DNA of 64,000 nt, taken from assembly GCA_964035545.1 (NCBI GenBank), contig OZ037768.1, positions 23,710,819 through 23,774,818 of the forward strand, given 5' to 3'. The position numbers were made by a program, and so were the translations under genes. The stretch is from Bugula neritina (Eukaryota > Bryozoa > Gymnolaemata > Cheilostomatida > Bugulidae). Positions 50,096-61,894 of the stretch are shown one piece after another. A model generated the notes under the pieces. That model had not been told where the DNA came from, did not search any database, and worked only from the letters and a program-made list of their open reading frames with translations. Within the stretch, counting starts at the first letter, position 1. Each line of letters opens with the position of its first letter.

Positions 50096-52522
50096 TTCTT
50101 TTATAACCTCAGTTTACACTGTTTCATCTACTACAAAAGCATTTCACCTCTGAAACTCACAGCATTATCTGACCAATATTACTACACTTTCTCTAAACCA
50201 TCTGACAGTAAATCTTTACAGAGCATCTCATGCAGAAAAAAGTGATTTAATTAAACAGTTACTAAGAGTAAGAAGTATTGACTAGTGCTCATTCACCCAG
50301 CTTTGCATGAAACTTTCATGAACACATAATATTAATAGCATGCACATATCTTATGCATAAGCAGCAGTGTGAGATAGAGGCTGTATATGACAGGCGCATT
50401 GCTGCCTTTGTTAACATTCTGAGTCACATATAAAGGGCAGTTTTTGAGTCATCAACTGTAAATTTTAATGATACATGCCATGGAAATAAATTTAAATCAG
50501 AAACTTGTTTTCTCCATTATATTATCCATCATAATATATTTTAATATACATCATATTAATACAGTAATACAGTATTACAGTAATACAGTACAGTAATATA
50601 TAATACAGTAATACAGTACAGTAATATATAGTACAGTAATATCGTACAGTAATATATAGTAAAGTAATATAGTACAGTAATATATAGTACAGTATTATAC
50701 AATACAGTAATATAATATAGTAATATAGTACAACTATACAAACACTTCTACAAGCACAAGAAGCTGATGGTGTATAGACAGGCCACCAACTGAACTCTCA
50801 ATTTACACTCAAAATCTCATAAACAATCAGGATGCTGATGCTATTTATAAAATACTTTGTTATTATGCAACATACAATAGCTGAGTCAACCAAAAACTTT
50901 TTGTGCAGAAAATTATTTTCAAAATATATAAGCATATTTAGCTATATTTCATGCAGACTACTACAACGCTTTATAGGAGTTTTAAATTAATTTTTTTAAA
51001 AGAAGTGAATCTGTGTAAACTACATATAATCATTGTATTCACCAGAAGTAAAGTGAATACGTTACCTGATGACAGCAGCAGCTGCTAGAATGCTGCCGAC
51101 AGCAATGCACACATTATTGATTCAACGTCTAATAAATTTATACGATTACCTTATGCAATTTATATCAGCTGCAATTTCGAATAATTCAGCTGGAATGAGT
51201 TAGCACTTGACTCGAGACTTGTGCAAACACTCGACAGCTGAGAATTTTAATGTTGGAGGCAATTACATTCAAACTTCATCTTACGAATGTCATTCACAAG
51301 TTTGTAATATAAATATGGTACTAAAATTACACGTCTATTTTGAGAAGACGGTGTTAATTATTAATCGGCCTAGTTTTAGAACAAATACATCTAGGGTTCA
51401 ACTTCCAACTACAAACAATAAATAGTATTAATAATTTGGATAAATATAATATATTTTATTAAACGTTTTACATGTGTAATATCACAGCGCAAACCGTGAA
51501 GAAGTAGTAACTATTGATATTTAATGAAAACATCAAATTTAATGAATCATCAATTTTTTTCAGTAATTAAGCAAGGTTTGAGCCTCCCAGTTTTTTCAAT
51601 AAAGAATGATGATTTTTCTAATTAACTATTTTAAGATTGCGATGTATAGTATTAGATACTGTAGATAAGGAACAGTGTAATATACAAAGAATTGAGGATG
51701 TAAAAAGAAATACAAAAACTATGCAGCTAATATTAATATAGTGTCTAGGTTAAGAAATAGTCTTTGTTTAAGCAGATACTAAACTAAGTTGTTTTTAGGT
51801 GGTAATATTTCTACAACTTATTTTTCAAGCTTTATTGCTAGTTACTTTACATCAAAATGTGATTTCAGCAAAAGTTATTTTATCCAAAACAAGACTTACT
51901 TTTTTCCAATAACCAATTACTGGTTGCTATGACAACACGCTGTGCAGATGACAGCACCAAGTGTAGATAAGATAGACCTATAGTGGTAGTCTGCAGTGTT
52001 ATTTAGACTCCACTAGAAAAGGCAGCGAGTAGTAAGTGAAGCTTGAGAATACAAATAGATATATCTCCGGCATCTTTAGCCTTAATGGGTTATTGATTTT
52101 ATGTTGAGAAGGAAAAAAGGTGAACAGATATGTGGCTCAATACAATTATTATCGTTTCCATGAGCGAAAGAAAGATGTAGAAGTTTTGGCAGGTGTAATG
52201 AGCTTGTTTTTGTTAAAAACCCAAAAATTAAATCTGAAAAAATTATCTAAATTTTCTAAAAAATGCCTTAATAACTTGGACGCACATGATGCACTGTTAA
52301 AAGCTGGTCTCGGGTTGTCTCTTTCACTGAAGTTAATTTACACAGAGACATGATTAAGTCGAGGAAAGATAACACTTTGTATACTCAAACCTTGAGAGAA
52401 CAAAAGTGATTTATCCTCACAAACAGAATGTTCAATAAAAAGGTTATAGAGATCATTGACGTCTGCCAACTGCGTGTATTGAGACCAAATTACAAGTTTT
52501 CATGAAATAGGAACAAAGATGT
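50096..52522. other. Intergenic region between UNC93-like and CK1 genes
   Basis: 2.4 kb with no supported gene. It contains the presumed UNC93-like promoter, a 'acagtaatatatagt'-type repeat (50555-50730) and AT-rich unique DNA. A 77-codon open frame at 52120-52353 lacks an ATG start and any recognisable motif. Confidence 0.5.
50555..50730. repeat. AT-rich tandem repeat, unit about 22 bp (acagtaatatatagt)
   Basis: About eight irregular copies of 'gtacagtaatatata' words lie some 460-635 bases upstream of the UNC93-like start. Confidence 0.88.
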
Positions 52523-55261
52523 CTAACTATTAGAAATCAGCAAGCGAGACCTGGTAGGGTCGGGAGGAGATATAATGTCCTTGAACTTTTCAGGAGTCTT
52601 CACTATCCAATCTAACTCACTCGGCGTGTTCGGTTGCTCGGAATTGAGAATTTTTAGCCGATAATCAAAGAGGTTTTTAAGGAAACTGTAGTTGGGATCT
52701 TCGTCGAATCTGAGAGCTCGTGCGTAGGCGAGATATTGACCGAACTCCGCAGGTAGACCCTGAGAATAAACATTATAATATTATATATAACAAGATAATA
52801 TATTAATATAGAATATAACATTATAATATTATATATAACAAGATAATATATTAATATAGAATATAACATTATAATATTATATATAACAAGATAATATATT
52901 AATATAGAATATAACATTATAATACTATATATAACAAGATAATATATTAATATATAACAATATTATAATACAATAATATATATAGGCTATAACAATATAA
53001 TATGTCAATATATTACAATAATACAATACAATATAATATATAACAATATAATATCTTAATATCTTAATATAGAATAGCAATACAATAATATATATAACTT
53101 AACATAAGACATCGATGTAAAAGAATAACAGATAATATTATTAATATAATATATTATTATAATATAATATATTAGCAGATTACATTATTAGTTCATAATA
53201 TTATTGTCAGCTTCATAAATATCACATACTACATCAGAAGGCAATGCTGGTGTGGGCAGAAGAGTTGATAACTCCAAACTCATGATATAACAAAAAATTC
53301 CACTTAGCTGTGTGCTGATAACACTTAAGCTATCAAACAACATATAAACGAAAAAGTCTCTAAAGTCTATCAAATTTATAAGCAATACATTTTTGAACAA
53401 CATTTGAAGTTTTTTCCCCAAGTCAATGAAATTACAAAAATTTAAACTCTTTCAACCAACACTCCACATCAAAAGTCCTTTCACAACTGCTTCAAAATTC
53501 AGCAAAGAATGTGCAATGCAATCTGCAATGAAATATTTTTCACCAAAGAGGTGTGGTTTAAACACTGTGGACACGCCGGCCCACTAAAAGCAAATCCACC
53601 AAAGACACGCCCACAAAAAACACGCCCACCAAAGCAGACGACAGATAGACTTACCGCACAGAGCTCATCCGTCCTTGTATTTCTCTTGCACTCGCAGATT
53701 CTTGCATATTTCTGCCGCCTGTCATCACCTTTGAGCCCCTGCCATGGGAGTTGTCCTTTCAACATGTACACCAACATATATCCAAGGGATTCCATATCAT
53801 CTCTACGACTCTGCTCATTTCCACTTAGAGCATTTACACTGGCATATCTGTGTGAAAGTGTAACTCTAATGAAAGCATTGTAACTGTTTTTTATTATTAT
53901 ATGCCACTTTTTCAACTTGAGTGGGTTTTTCAAGTATTATAGTGTTTAAACAAATCTGTTCAAGGCTAAAATTAAGAGTATAAAAAACAGAATGTTTGAT
54001 GAAAGTTATTTTTAAACTGATCAGTGTGTGGATAAAGTAACAAGGCAGTAGCTGTGGCCAGCTGCAAGCTAGACTGAGAAATCTATCAGGTGTTGGGTGA
54101 TGTGAGGGATGGCATGAAACCACCCTTAGCTTCTGTGCTACGAGCCCATGATCTGAGGCACAGTCTATAGCTAGCCTGTCAAACTTCAGTAAAAATGCTA
54201 CTATGAATTAAATAGCTGTAGGATTATAATATTTAGCTGGTAGCAACTGAAAGTTTCTAGCACCAGTTAATCTTTGACAAAGGTGCATAAATATAAATGT
54301 TTTACAAAATGTCAAAAACTTGTCAATGTAATATGAAAAATTTTTGGCCGACTAGAATTCGAACTTGAGACCTCTAGCTTGCAAGCAGGCATCTTAACCA
54401 CTACACCACAGGCGCCACAGTTCCCCGAACAAAATAACAAGCTCTAAGAACATGAAATTAATGTAATGACTCAACGAACCCCTACCTGGCAGTCCCAGCT
54501 AAAGACCTGTTGGTCTGGAAAGGTATATGAACATTTAGCGTGCTGTCCCGAAACTTCTTACACAGCCCCATGTCACACAGGTATATGATGTTAGCTTTGT
54601 TGTGTCGGCCTACCAGAAAGTTCTCTGGCTTGATATCTCTGTGAATGAAGTCATGTTTGTGTAGCGACTCCAGTCTAGAGATCATTTGACTCGCCATGAT
54701 GCAGAGTGTCTTGAGGCTGAACTTGGAGTTGTTAGCTGAATACAGCTCCTCTAAGTTCGGTCCTAATAGTTCCATAGCCAAAAAGTTGAAGTTCTTTTCT
54801 TTACCGAAATGGCGGGCGTGTGGGAATCCTTCCTCAGTTCTCAACATCTCGTAGAGTTTAGCCTCAAAGTGAAGCTGTCGAAAGCGTTGTTTCTCATTGT
54901 CTGTTCTTTCAACTTTCACACACAACTTCGCCTGTGCAGGGGGTTTCTTGACGTGTACACCAAGATACGCGACGCAGAACGAGCCCTTCCCGAGCTGCTT
55001 CAACAATTTGTATCTGAAAAAGCAAGTTCAGAGCCAATAGTAAAGCACAAGGAGTTGTGTCATCATAGAGTAAAGTCAAATTTGAGTGAAGTTGCATTAG
55101 ATAACAAATATAATGCATACTGTGATACCAATTGCATTATATATTGATATTTGACAATATTACCGTTACTTGTTACACAACACATAGGAAAGCACATGCA
55201 AGTACCTGTTAGCTATGAGAGGTCGATTAGGATTTTCAAGGTTAAACGGGTCGTCCGCCAT
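52523..55261 (-). CDS. Casein kinase 1 family Ser/Thr protein kinase, divergent, DMG in place of DFG
   Basis: Exons, in gene order: 55261-55206, 55013-54486, 53847-53655, 52759-52523. Phases agree; 337 aa starting MADDPFNLENPNRPLIANRY. Kinase landmarks are LGKGSFCVAYLGV (Gly loop, 26-38), the CVKVE lysine (Lys52), HRDIKPENFLVG (143-154), CDMGLCKKFRD (DMG at 166-168), NRSLAGTARYASVN, the CK1 hallmark NEQSRRDDMESLGYMLVYML, then KGQLPWQGLKG and a short tail ending ISNS. It is CK1 by the missing APE motif and the EQSRRDD signature. Two positions are unusual: Met for Phe in DFG, and PEN where CK1 normally has PDN. There is no long C-terminal extension of the delta/epsilon or gamma kind and no palmitoylation-like Cys tail. 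The start is the first ATG in exon 1, downstream of an acceptor, so a 5' UTR exon is likely. The substrate cannot be inferred. Confidence 0.93.
52771..52960. repeat. 48-bp AT-rich minisatellite in CK1 intron 3
   Basis: About four near-identical copies of a 48-bp unit, 'cattataatattatatataa' followed by 'caagataatatattaatata', start some ten bases from the acceptor of the last CK1 exon. Looser AT repeats continue to about 53180. Confidence 0.93.
54346..54416 (-). tRNA. tRNA-like sequence (degenerate tRNA or SINE head) in CK1 intron 2
   Basis: On the minus strand the sequence starts GGCGCC, has an A-box-like TGGTGTAGTGGTTAAGATG, a central CCTGCTTGCAAGC that would put TGC in the anticodon position, and a B-box-like AGTTCGAATTC, then AAAAATTTTT. 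The spacing is tRNA-like. The acceptor, anticodon and T stems pair poorly when I fold them by hand, so it is more likely a tRNA pseudogene or the head of a tRNA-derived SINE than a functional tRNA-Ala. Confidence 0.35.
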
Positions 55262-55872
55262 CACTTCAGGGTTACGGCTGTCGACACTGAAATATAGAGA
55301 AGACCTAGCATCATGAAATTGCATTAGATTAAAATGCAAAACGTGGCAAACATTTGCAACAAAGAGTGTTTCAGCTGCTAGTATTGTTGGTGTTCACATT
55401 GTTTCATAAATTCTCGAATGCCTACATTATAATACATCACATAGCTATTAAATTTTAACCTTTTATAATGCCCAATATGTAATATTATATACACACACGA
55501 CAGTGTGTAATAAGATGCATTATACAATCAATTCATTATAATATAATACATTATACTACATTTCTATGCATATATACCACAGCTAAAGATACAGACCATG
55601 TGTTCAATAGCTCCTTGGTAATAGATTTGTAGATTATCAGAATATAATATCTTACTTGTGTCTAAATTGATACTAGTAGATGGCTTCAGCTCTACAGCTC
55701 AGCATATGTTGAGATGGGAAACAGTTATTACTTGCATTGAAGAAATGATCACATGTTAGTTTAGTGCACAGTATAAACTATTAGACAGATTTATTGCAGA
55801 TATAAATAGCATATCTGACAGAATTATTGTAAGAAAACAAAACACTAGACGAGTTTTTATGGTACTTGGAAC

Positions 55873-55878
55873 TTTATT
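55873..55878 (-). terminator. Probable RNF10 polyadenylation signal
   Basis: TTTATT on the plus strand (AATAAA on the minus strand), about 350 bases past the RNF10 stop. Positional assignment only. Confidence 0.4.
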
Positions 55879-55959
55879 GAAACTATACATTAGATGTTGG
55901 GAAATAACAAAAATCATGAAAAATAATTTCTAATCTTTAGCAGATATGATCACAATGAC

Positions 55960-56155
55960 AGAGTAGACTGAGTACTACTGAATAGACTGAGTACTACAGA
56001 ATAGACTGAGTACTACTGAATAGACTGAGTACTACTGAATAGAGTCATAGACTGAGTACTACTGAGTAGACTGAGTACTACTGAATAGAGTCATAGACTG
56101 AGTACTACTGAGTAGACTGAGTACTACTGAATAGAGTCATAGACTGAGTACAATA
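55960..56155. repeat. Minisatellite 'agactgagtactactgaat' in the RNF10 3' region
   Basis: About nine copies of a 19-bp unit. Every second or third copy carries an extra 'agagtcat', giving a higher-order pattern of about 46 bp. Confidence 0.92.
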
Positions 56156-56227
56156 TGGAACTACTAGCACAGTGATATCGTATACAGAGATAAAATAGAG
56201 TCCGATTTGAGTGGCGGCCATATTTGG

Positions 56228-59200
56228 TCACATGTTACTCCTCTGTCCAGACGTGCTGAACAACACGACTGCTTTCTTCTTCTTCTGCCTCCCCTTTCCT
56301 GTCAACATACAATAATAACATCCTCTAGTCACAGGGTAACCATGGCAACATACAATAGTAACATCCTCTAGTCACAGGGTAACCATGGCAACATACAATA
56401 GTAACATCCTCTAGTCACAGGGTAACCATGGCAACATAAACACTGCTTTACTGAACGAATCAGTAGAACTTTCTACACAATCAACTGACTGATAAAACTC
56501 GTCACACGCATCACCTAATGGCCGGCCGCAGAGGGTGGCAGAATTACACCACACCAACCTGCGCAGCCAATAGGGAACAACCAACACAGCCGACCGAGTT
56601 TCATCAACTTAGCTTTAAACTGAATATATACAGCGGGAGACTCAACACACCTGCAGGTTTGCTGACAGCAGCTGAGGCAGCGTTCTTCACGAGCTGATCA
56701 AAGTCAGCGCTGAAAGACTGCTGAAAGGACGGGGCAGCAGCCGACTCGTCTTCCTCTCCGTCAGCTGCCGGTCTGTTCGTCTGCTGAGACTGCTCAGTCT
56801 GCGGTCCACTGGAGCGAACATACCTGCTGCCGGTAGAGATCCTAGGCCAGACAGCAGCAGCGGCACCACGTCTTCCAGTCATAGCCTGCACACACATCAC
56901 CAGTTGACCAGCCAATGGGAGAACATGTGACACAGCATAACCACTCTAAATACACGCGTATATAAATATATATTATACACAGACTGACCTCACTGAATGA
57001 GTACGGAGTACCCAGGGGTGGAGTAGCCAGGGGTGGAGTAGAGAGGGGTGGAGTAGAGAGGGGTGAAGTAGAGAGGGGCAGACCTTGCTGTCTCTCTGGG
57101 GTGTCGGCAGCAGCATTGACAGGGAATTCCGACTCCACAGCTGGAGCAGTATCAGCAGCAGCAATCTCAAAGCTCTGGTCACAGCTGGCGGCAGCATTCT
57201 GAGGGAAATGGCAGTCAGAGGTGAGCGGGACGGCCATGTCAGGGTCTACAGAGAATAGAGAAAAGTTTAGACAATGTCTCGAGGAACACATAACCCGGGT
57301 ATAGCACGAGTTCCTAGGGAATGTTACTCACACTTGCCCATCCTGCGGCGCTCCTCCGCCTCCACCCTACTGCTGTGCTTAGCCTCAGTTCTCAGCCGTC
57401 TGTTCCTCATCTTCTTCCGGTAGTCTATTTCCTCCTTGAAGTTGGCCAGACAGTCTGAGCTGACTACGGGAGGTCTGAGGGCCACTTCGCACACCATGAA
57501 CTGGCTGTAGAGTGGCAGGTGACTCAGGTACTTCAGTCTCTTCCTCAGTTCCTGGCAACAGAACATGAGCTACACAGTTGATAGGTGATAACAGGTACTC
57601 TACTGACAGGTAATGACAGGTACTCTACTATTAGGTACTCTACTGACAAGTGCTCTACCGACAGGTAATGACAGGTACTCCACTGACAGGTACTCCACTG
57701 ACAGGTAATGACAGGTACTCTACTAATAGGTGCTTTACTGACAGGTGCTCTACGACAGGTAATGACAGGTGCTCTACTCACCGATGTCATACTGTTTTCC
57801 TCACACTCTACTATAGTGGCCGTCAGTGTAGGAGGCGCCATTTCCAAAGACTTGTACTGAGCAGCCAGAACTCTGCAAATAGACAAACATTCATCAGAAA
57901 AAACTGCTTACTATACACCTGCACTGTACACCTGCACTGTACACCTGTACTATATACCTGTACTGTACACCTGTACTACACAATACTATATACGCTGACT
58001 TTGTACTACACACGCTGCCTCACCTCGTGTTGATAGAGTGGAGGTAGACATGCTGCCCGTCTGATGCCTGGTAGAAATAGTAGACTTCGGTTCTCTTGGA
58101 GCCGCTAGCGTGACCCGGCTGAGTCCCGGTGGCTGGCAGCAGCAGGTTAGACGCCAGCTGCTCAGCTTCCTTGCTGCCGGTACTCGACGTCGAGCTCTCC
58201 GTCCTCACTCTGAAAGTATGCAACAACAGCGAGTCAAAAAGGGTCACACGATGTCAGCAAACAACTGCTGGTTTGACCTATGTGTAGAAATCCTACCGTG
58301 ACTTCTTCACTTCCTCCCCTCCTTCTGGTATCGGAGTAACTCCCTCTTCTGGTGTAGAGGACGCCATCTCAGCTGCCTTGTCCGCTGCCGCTGTCTCAGA
58401 TGCACAGTCAGCGAGGTCTTCTGTAAGTCTCGCGTCCTCCGCAGGGGCAGACAATTCATCATCAAAGGCGTTAGCATACGACACAGTCTGCAGCTGCAAT
58501 GGGGACAATAATAGAACATCATAACACGGGCACGCCCCCCACACCACCCTTCACACAGAAACTTAGAATTGTTACTAAGTTTATACCAGAAGGCTGAACT
58601 ATTGCAGTTCTAACCAAACAAAATAACAACAGTTGAAAATTTCACAATTCATAAAACTCATAGCGTGGAGTATCTTGATGGATCAACTCATTCAACTTAC
58701 AAGCTGAATGACCTTGATATGACCTTGGCTATGAATATGCTACTTGCACCAGAGAGGTGCCACTTACATGAGGGTCGGATCTGATGGTAGGCAGCACCAC
58801 GTCTCCTGTACCGGCAGCATCTGAGCTGGAGGCAGCAGCCACAGGGAGAGACGACTCCCGAGAACTCTTTAACTGAGATGAACGGGCAGAGAGCTGATCC
58901 AAAGCAGCCTGGATGAAGGAGGCCTCCAGTGACTGAAACACATTCAATACATCTTCTAGAACATTCTCTCAACAAGTCTGTGTGACGCATCAATAACTCG
59001 TCTATACTTATTCTGAGTTTATAAACATCAAACCAACCAGTGTATCTTCCCGGTCAAACAGTTGCAGTAATTGTCTTCTCTCTTGGGACACAATAGCTTC
59101 AATATCCTCTACAGTAGCTGAGAGCAGCTTGCTGTATCTTACGTCATCGGCATCACCTGGCAGCATAAACACCAAACTACACAGTATACACTACACAGTA

Positions 59201-61894
59201 TACAGTACACAGTATACACTACACAGTACACACTACACAGTATACACTACACAGTACACACTATACACTACACACTACACAGTATACACTACACAGTATA
59301 CACTACACTACACACTACACAGTATACACTGCACACTACACAGTACACACTACACAGTATACACTACACACTACACAGTATACACTACACAGTATACACT
59401 ACACACTACACAGTATACACTACACAGTATACACTACACAGTATACACTACACAGTACACACTGCACAGTACACACTACACAGTATACACTACACAGTAT
59501 ACACTACACAGTACACACTATACACTACACACTACACAGTATACACTACACAGTACACACTGCACAGTATACACTATACAGTATACACTACACAGTATAC
59601 ACTACACAGTATACACTATACAGTATACACTACACAGTATACACTACACAGTACACACTACACAGTATACACTACACAGTATACACTATACAGTATACAC
59701 TACACAGTATACACTACACAGTATACACTATACACTACACAGTACACACTACACAGTATACACTACACAGTACACACTGCACAGTATACACTACACAGTA
59801 TACACTACACAGTATACACTACACAGTACACACTACACAGTACACACTACACAGTGCACACTACACAGTATACAGTACACACTACACAGTACACACTACA
59901 CAGTATACAGTACACACTACACAGTACACACTACACAGTATATACAGTACACACTACACAGTATACACTACACACTACAGAGTAACTACAGAAAAACCTA
60001 CCATTCAGACCAAAGAGTTGGCCGGAGCTGGAACTTTTCCACGAGGTTGTTGGTCTCACATACATGGCCTCTCTCTCCCTCTTCATCAGAGTGAATGTGA
60101 TCTTATCGCCCACCTTTGGCTTCACCACAGGCTGTACGATGACACTGCAACCACAACACGTGGGTAGAGATTTGTGTGAACCAACGATATGCCGAGCTCG
60201 CTAGTTATAGCCCAGGTTCTTGCACAGGATCACTGACTTAGAGAAGGGTCACAATAACACTAACAATCCACACATACCAAGGTGAAGGTCAAGTGTAACA
60301 GCCTCACCTCTTCAAGTCCTTCTCCTCTACGCTATCAGCACACACCGGGCACTTGGCCCACCGCTTTTCACTAACAGACAGACAGTGTAGCATACAAGGC
60401 CAGCAGTAAATGTGAGCACACTTGGTCATCTTGGCCGCCACCGGCAGCTCAAGGCATATCGGGCACGTAGCCAGCTGCTCCTCATTGGCCAGAATCTACA
60501 AGACAGCTCATTTGATACATTCCGGGCAAATCTGGTGCTCAAGATAACAGAAAACAGATAAGTTTACAGACATAGGACTGACCACTTGCTCGATGTCCTC
60601 CCACTCCACCATCTTGTCAGCGTCAGCAAGACATGCCAGGTACTTCAGGTCCGTCTGCGGCCGCCTCACCACAAACTGGCAGTGCGCCTGGAGAAACTGA
60701 TCCTTAGTGTGTACGGGGGCCCGCCGTCCTCTTCTGTACACCGCGCCACTTCTGCCACCCCCAGTCTGCTTGGGGAGCGGCGAGTAGTTGAAATTCAACA
60801 GGTGGCTGGCGTCCGTCCCGTGACGGGTGGTTCTCTCACCGCCCGTCCTCTCACTGTTTTGTCGTGATTGTTGATCCTCAACTTTTTCAGCTCGACTCAC
60901 CTATTTCATAAGTGAAGAACACTTAAACAGGTGTTACCAGTCGCGTAATATAAAGGATGTTTTCAACTCTCATTAAATCTCACCTCATAACTCGACTGGT
61001 TTGAAGAAAATCTCCGTTGAAAACCTTTTCCTCCTCTTTGACTATCAGCATTATATCTCCTTCGGTTAGCACTATCACCATGGTTACTATTATACCTACC
61101 TGCAATATTCATTTGCAACTTCAGACGAAATGCAAATGCTGAGGTAGTTTATAAACAACTGGAGAAATATGGTCACAGAAAAATCAATAAAGGCTGCCAC
61201 AAATGACTAAGTATACATTATTATCTATTGAATGGCTTATTACATTCCAATTACCACATTTAAAAAGTTTGATTTGAAGTTGAGTTGAAGTTGACTTGAA
61301 AACTCAACCCAGCTTGAAGGATAAAAGGATGCCCATTAAATTTAATGACTTATTATAACACATTTATAATTAGCTTACTCGTATACTTGTAGGAGTTATA
61401 ACAAGTACAATACAATTGGATTGAATTTAAACTTAAATTGGTTAATGCGATCATGATGATGATTAAACTTAGAGTTACTAATACTAATAAAAATAAAAAT
61501 ACAATCTAATATTATTACTACTAGCAATACTTATAGTATTACTACTAATAATAGGTAATGCAAATAATATTATAAATCTAATAGCATCACTATCACTATG
61601 GTGTTCGTATTGAGTTTATTAATTATTACTATTAGTATTACTATTACTATTACTGTATTAGTATTAGACATTACTGATTAGCCTTTGAAAAATAGCAACA
61701 GTAACATTAACTATACGTAAATATTTAGGTTCATACGTACCACGATTTTTGGGTTTTCCAGATTCAAAATAGGCACTATTAGCGTGACTGTGGTTGATAG
61801 TTTGAACGTTGTGAGAAACCGGAGAGTTATTGCTGAATTTGGCCGGAGATGTCAACGGGTTTTGAGGTGGACAACGTAGCAACTTTTTTTCCAT
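56228..61894 (-). CDS. RNF10: RNF10, RING finger E3 ubiquitin ligase, 15 exons
   Basis: Exons, in gene order: 61894-61741, 61099-60984, 60900-60583, 60495-60308, 60144-60002, 59156-59038, 58932-58768, 58493-58297, 58209-58024, 57872-57782, 57551-57332, 57245-56989, 56885-56824, 56808-56651, 56298-56228. Every phase agrees; 814 aa, close to human RNF10 (about 811). RNF10 is a RING E3 that, in mammals, ubiquitinates stalled 40S ribosomal proteins and shuttles from synapse to nucleus. Colinear matches are [20 protein letters not shown], the C3HC4 [24 protein letters not shown] then YCWPC and KCPVCADSV (about residues 206-252), [106 protein letters not shown] and the basic tail [17 protein letters not shown] Pro-rich [10 protein letters not shown] repeat is specific to this protein. 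Start is the ATG of a short exon 1 joined in phase to GRYNSNHGD. Confidence 0.95.
56303..56432. repeat. 43-bp minisatellite, three copies, in RNF10 intron 14
   Basis: Three near-perfect copies of a unit starting 'caacatacaatagtaacatc' lie immediately inside the acceptor of the last RNF10 exon (56298). Confidence 0.95.
57000..57085 (-). repeat. 15-bp coding tandem repeat in RNF10 exon 12
   Basis: About five copies of a 15-bp unit (plus strand 'gaggggtggagtaga') encode an L(S/A/G)TPP pentapeptide repeat in the Pro-rich C-terminal part. The length is a multiple of three, so the frame is kept. Confidence 0.88.
57575..57775. repeat. Tandem repeat filling RNF10 intron 10
   Basis: Irregular copies of 'gacaggtaatgacaggtact' and 'ctactgacaggtgctctact' take up most of this 230-bp intron and reach the donor of exon 57872-57782. 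Confidence 0.9.
57903..57990. repeat. Tandem repeat in RNF10 intron 9
   Basis: Five to six copies of 'ctgcactgtacac'/'ctgtactatatac'. On the gene strand each copy contains CAGGTGTA or CAGGTATA, which resembles a splice donor. Confidence 0.85.
59165..59985. repeat. Large minisatellite (about 820 bp) filling RNF10 intron 5
   Basis: About 60 copies of 10- to 14-bp units ('actacacagtatac', 'actacacagtacac', 'actatacagtatac') in a shuffled higher-order order. They occupy nearly the whole 845-bp intron from both splice sites. The plus strand is open for 321 codons purely because the units lack stops in that frame. Confidence 0.96.

Larger units (their letters stand above)
55262..56227. other. Region between CK1 and RNF10
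   Basis: It contains the CK1 5' leader and promoter (an acceptor lies at 55276-55290 on the minus strand), the RNF10 3' UTR and a minisatellite at 55960-56155. No other gene. Confidence 0.6.

Noticed and set aside
52120-52353. 77-codon frame upstream of the CK1 stop on the plus strand
   Set aside because: It begins at GTG, not ATG, and has no homology or splice structure that I can see.
59129-60094. 321-codon plus-strand open frame rich in [11 protein letters not shown] repeats
   Set aside because: It is produced by the 'actacacagtatac' minisatellite in RNF10 intron 5 and runs antisense over RNF10 exons.
61081-61112. ATG at 61110-61112 as the RNF10 start (MNIAGRYN)
   Set aside because: The ATG lies in the end of an intron. 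The acceptor ATTGCAG at 61100 joins in phase to an upstream ATG exon (61894-61741), making [11 protein letters not shown], which resembles RNF10 better.
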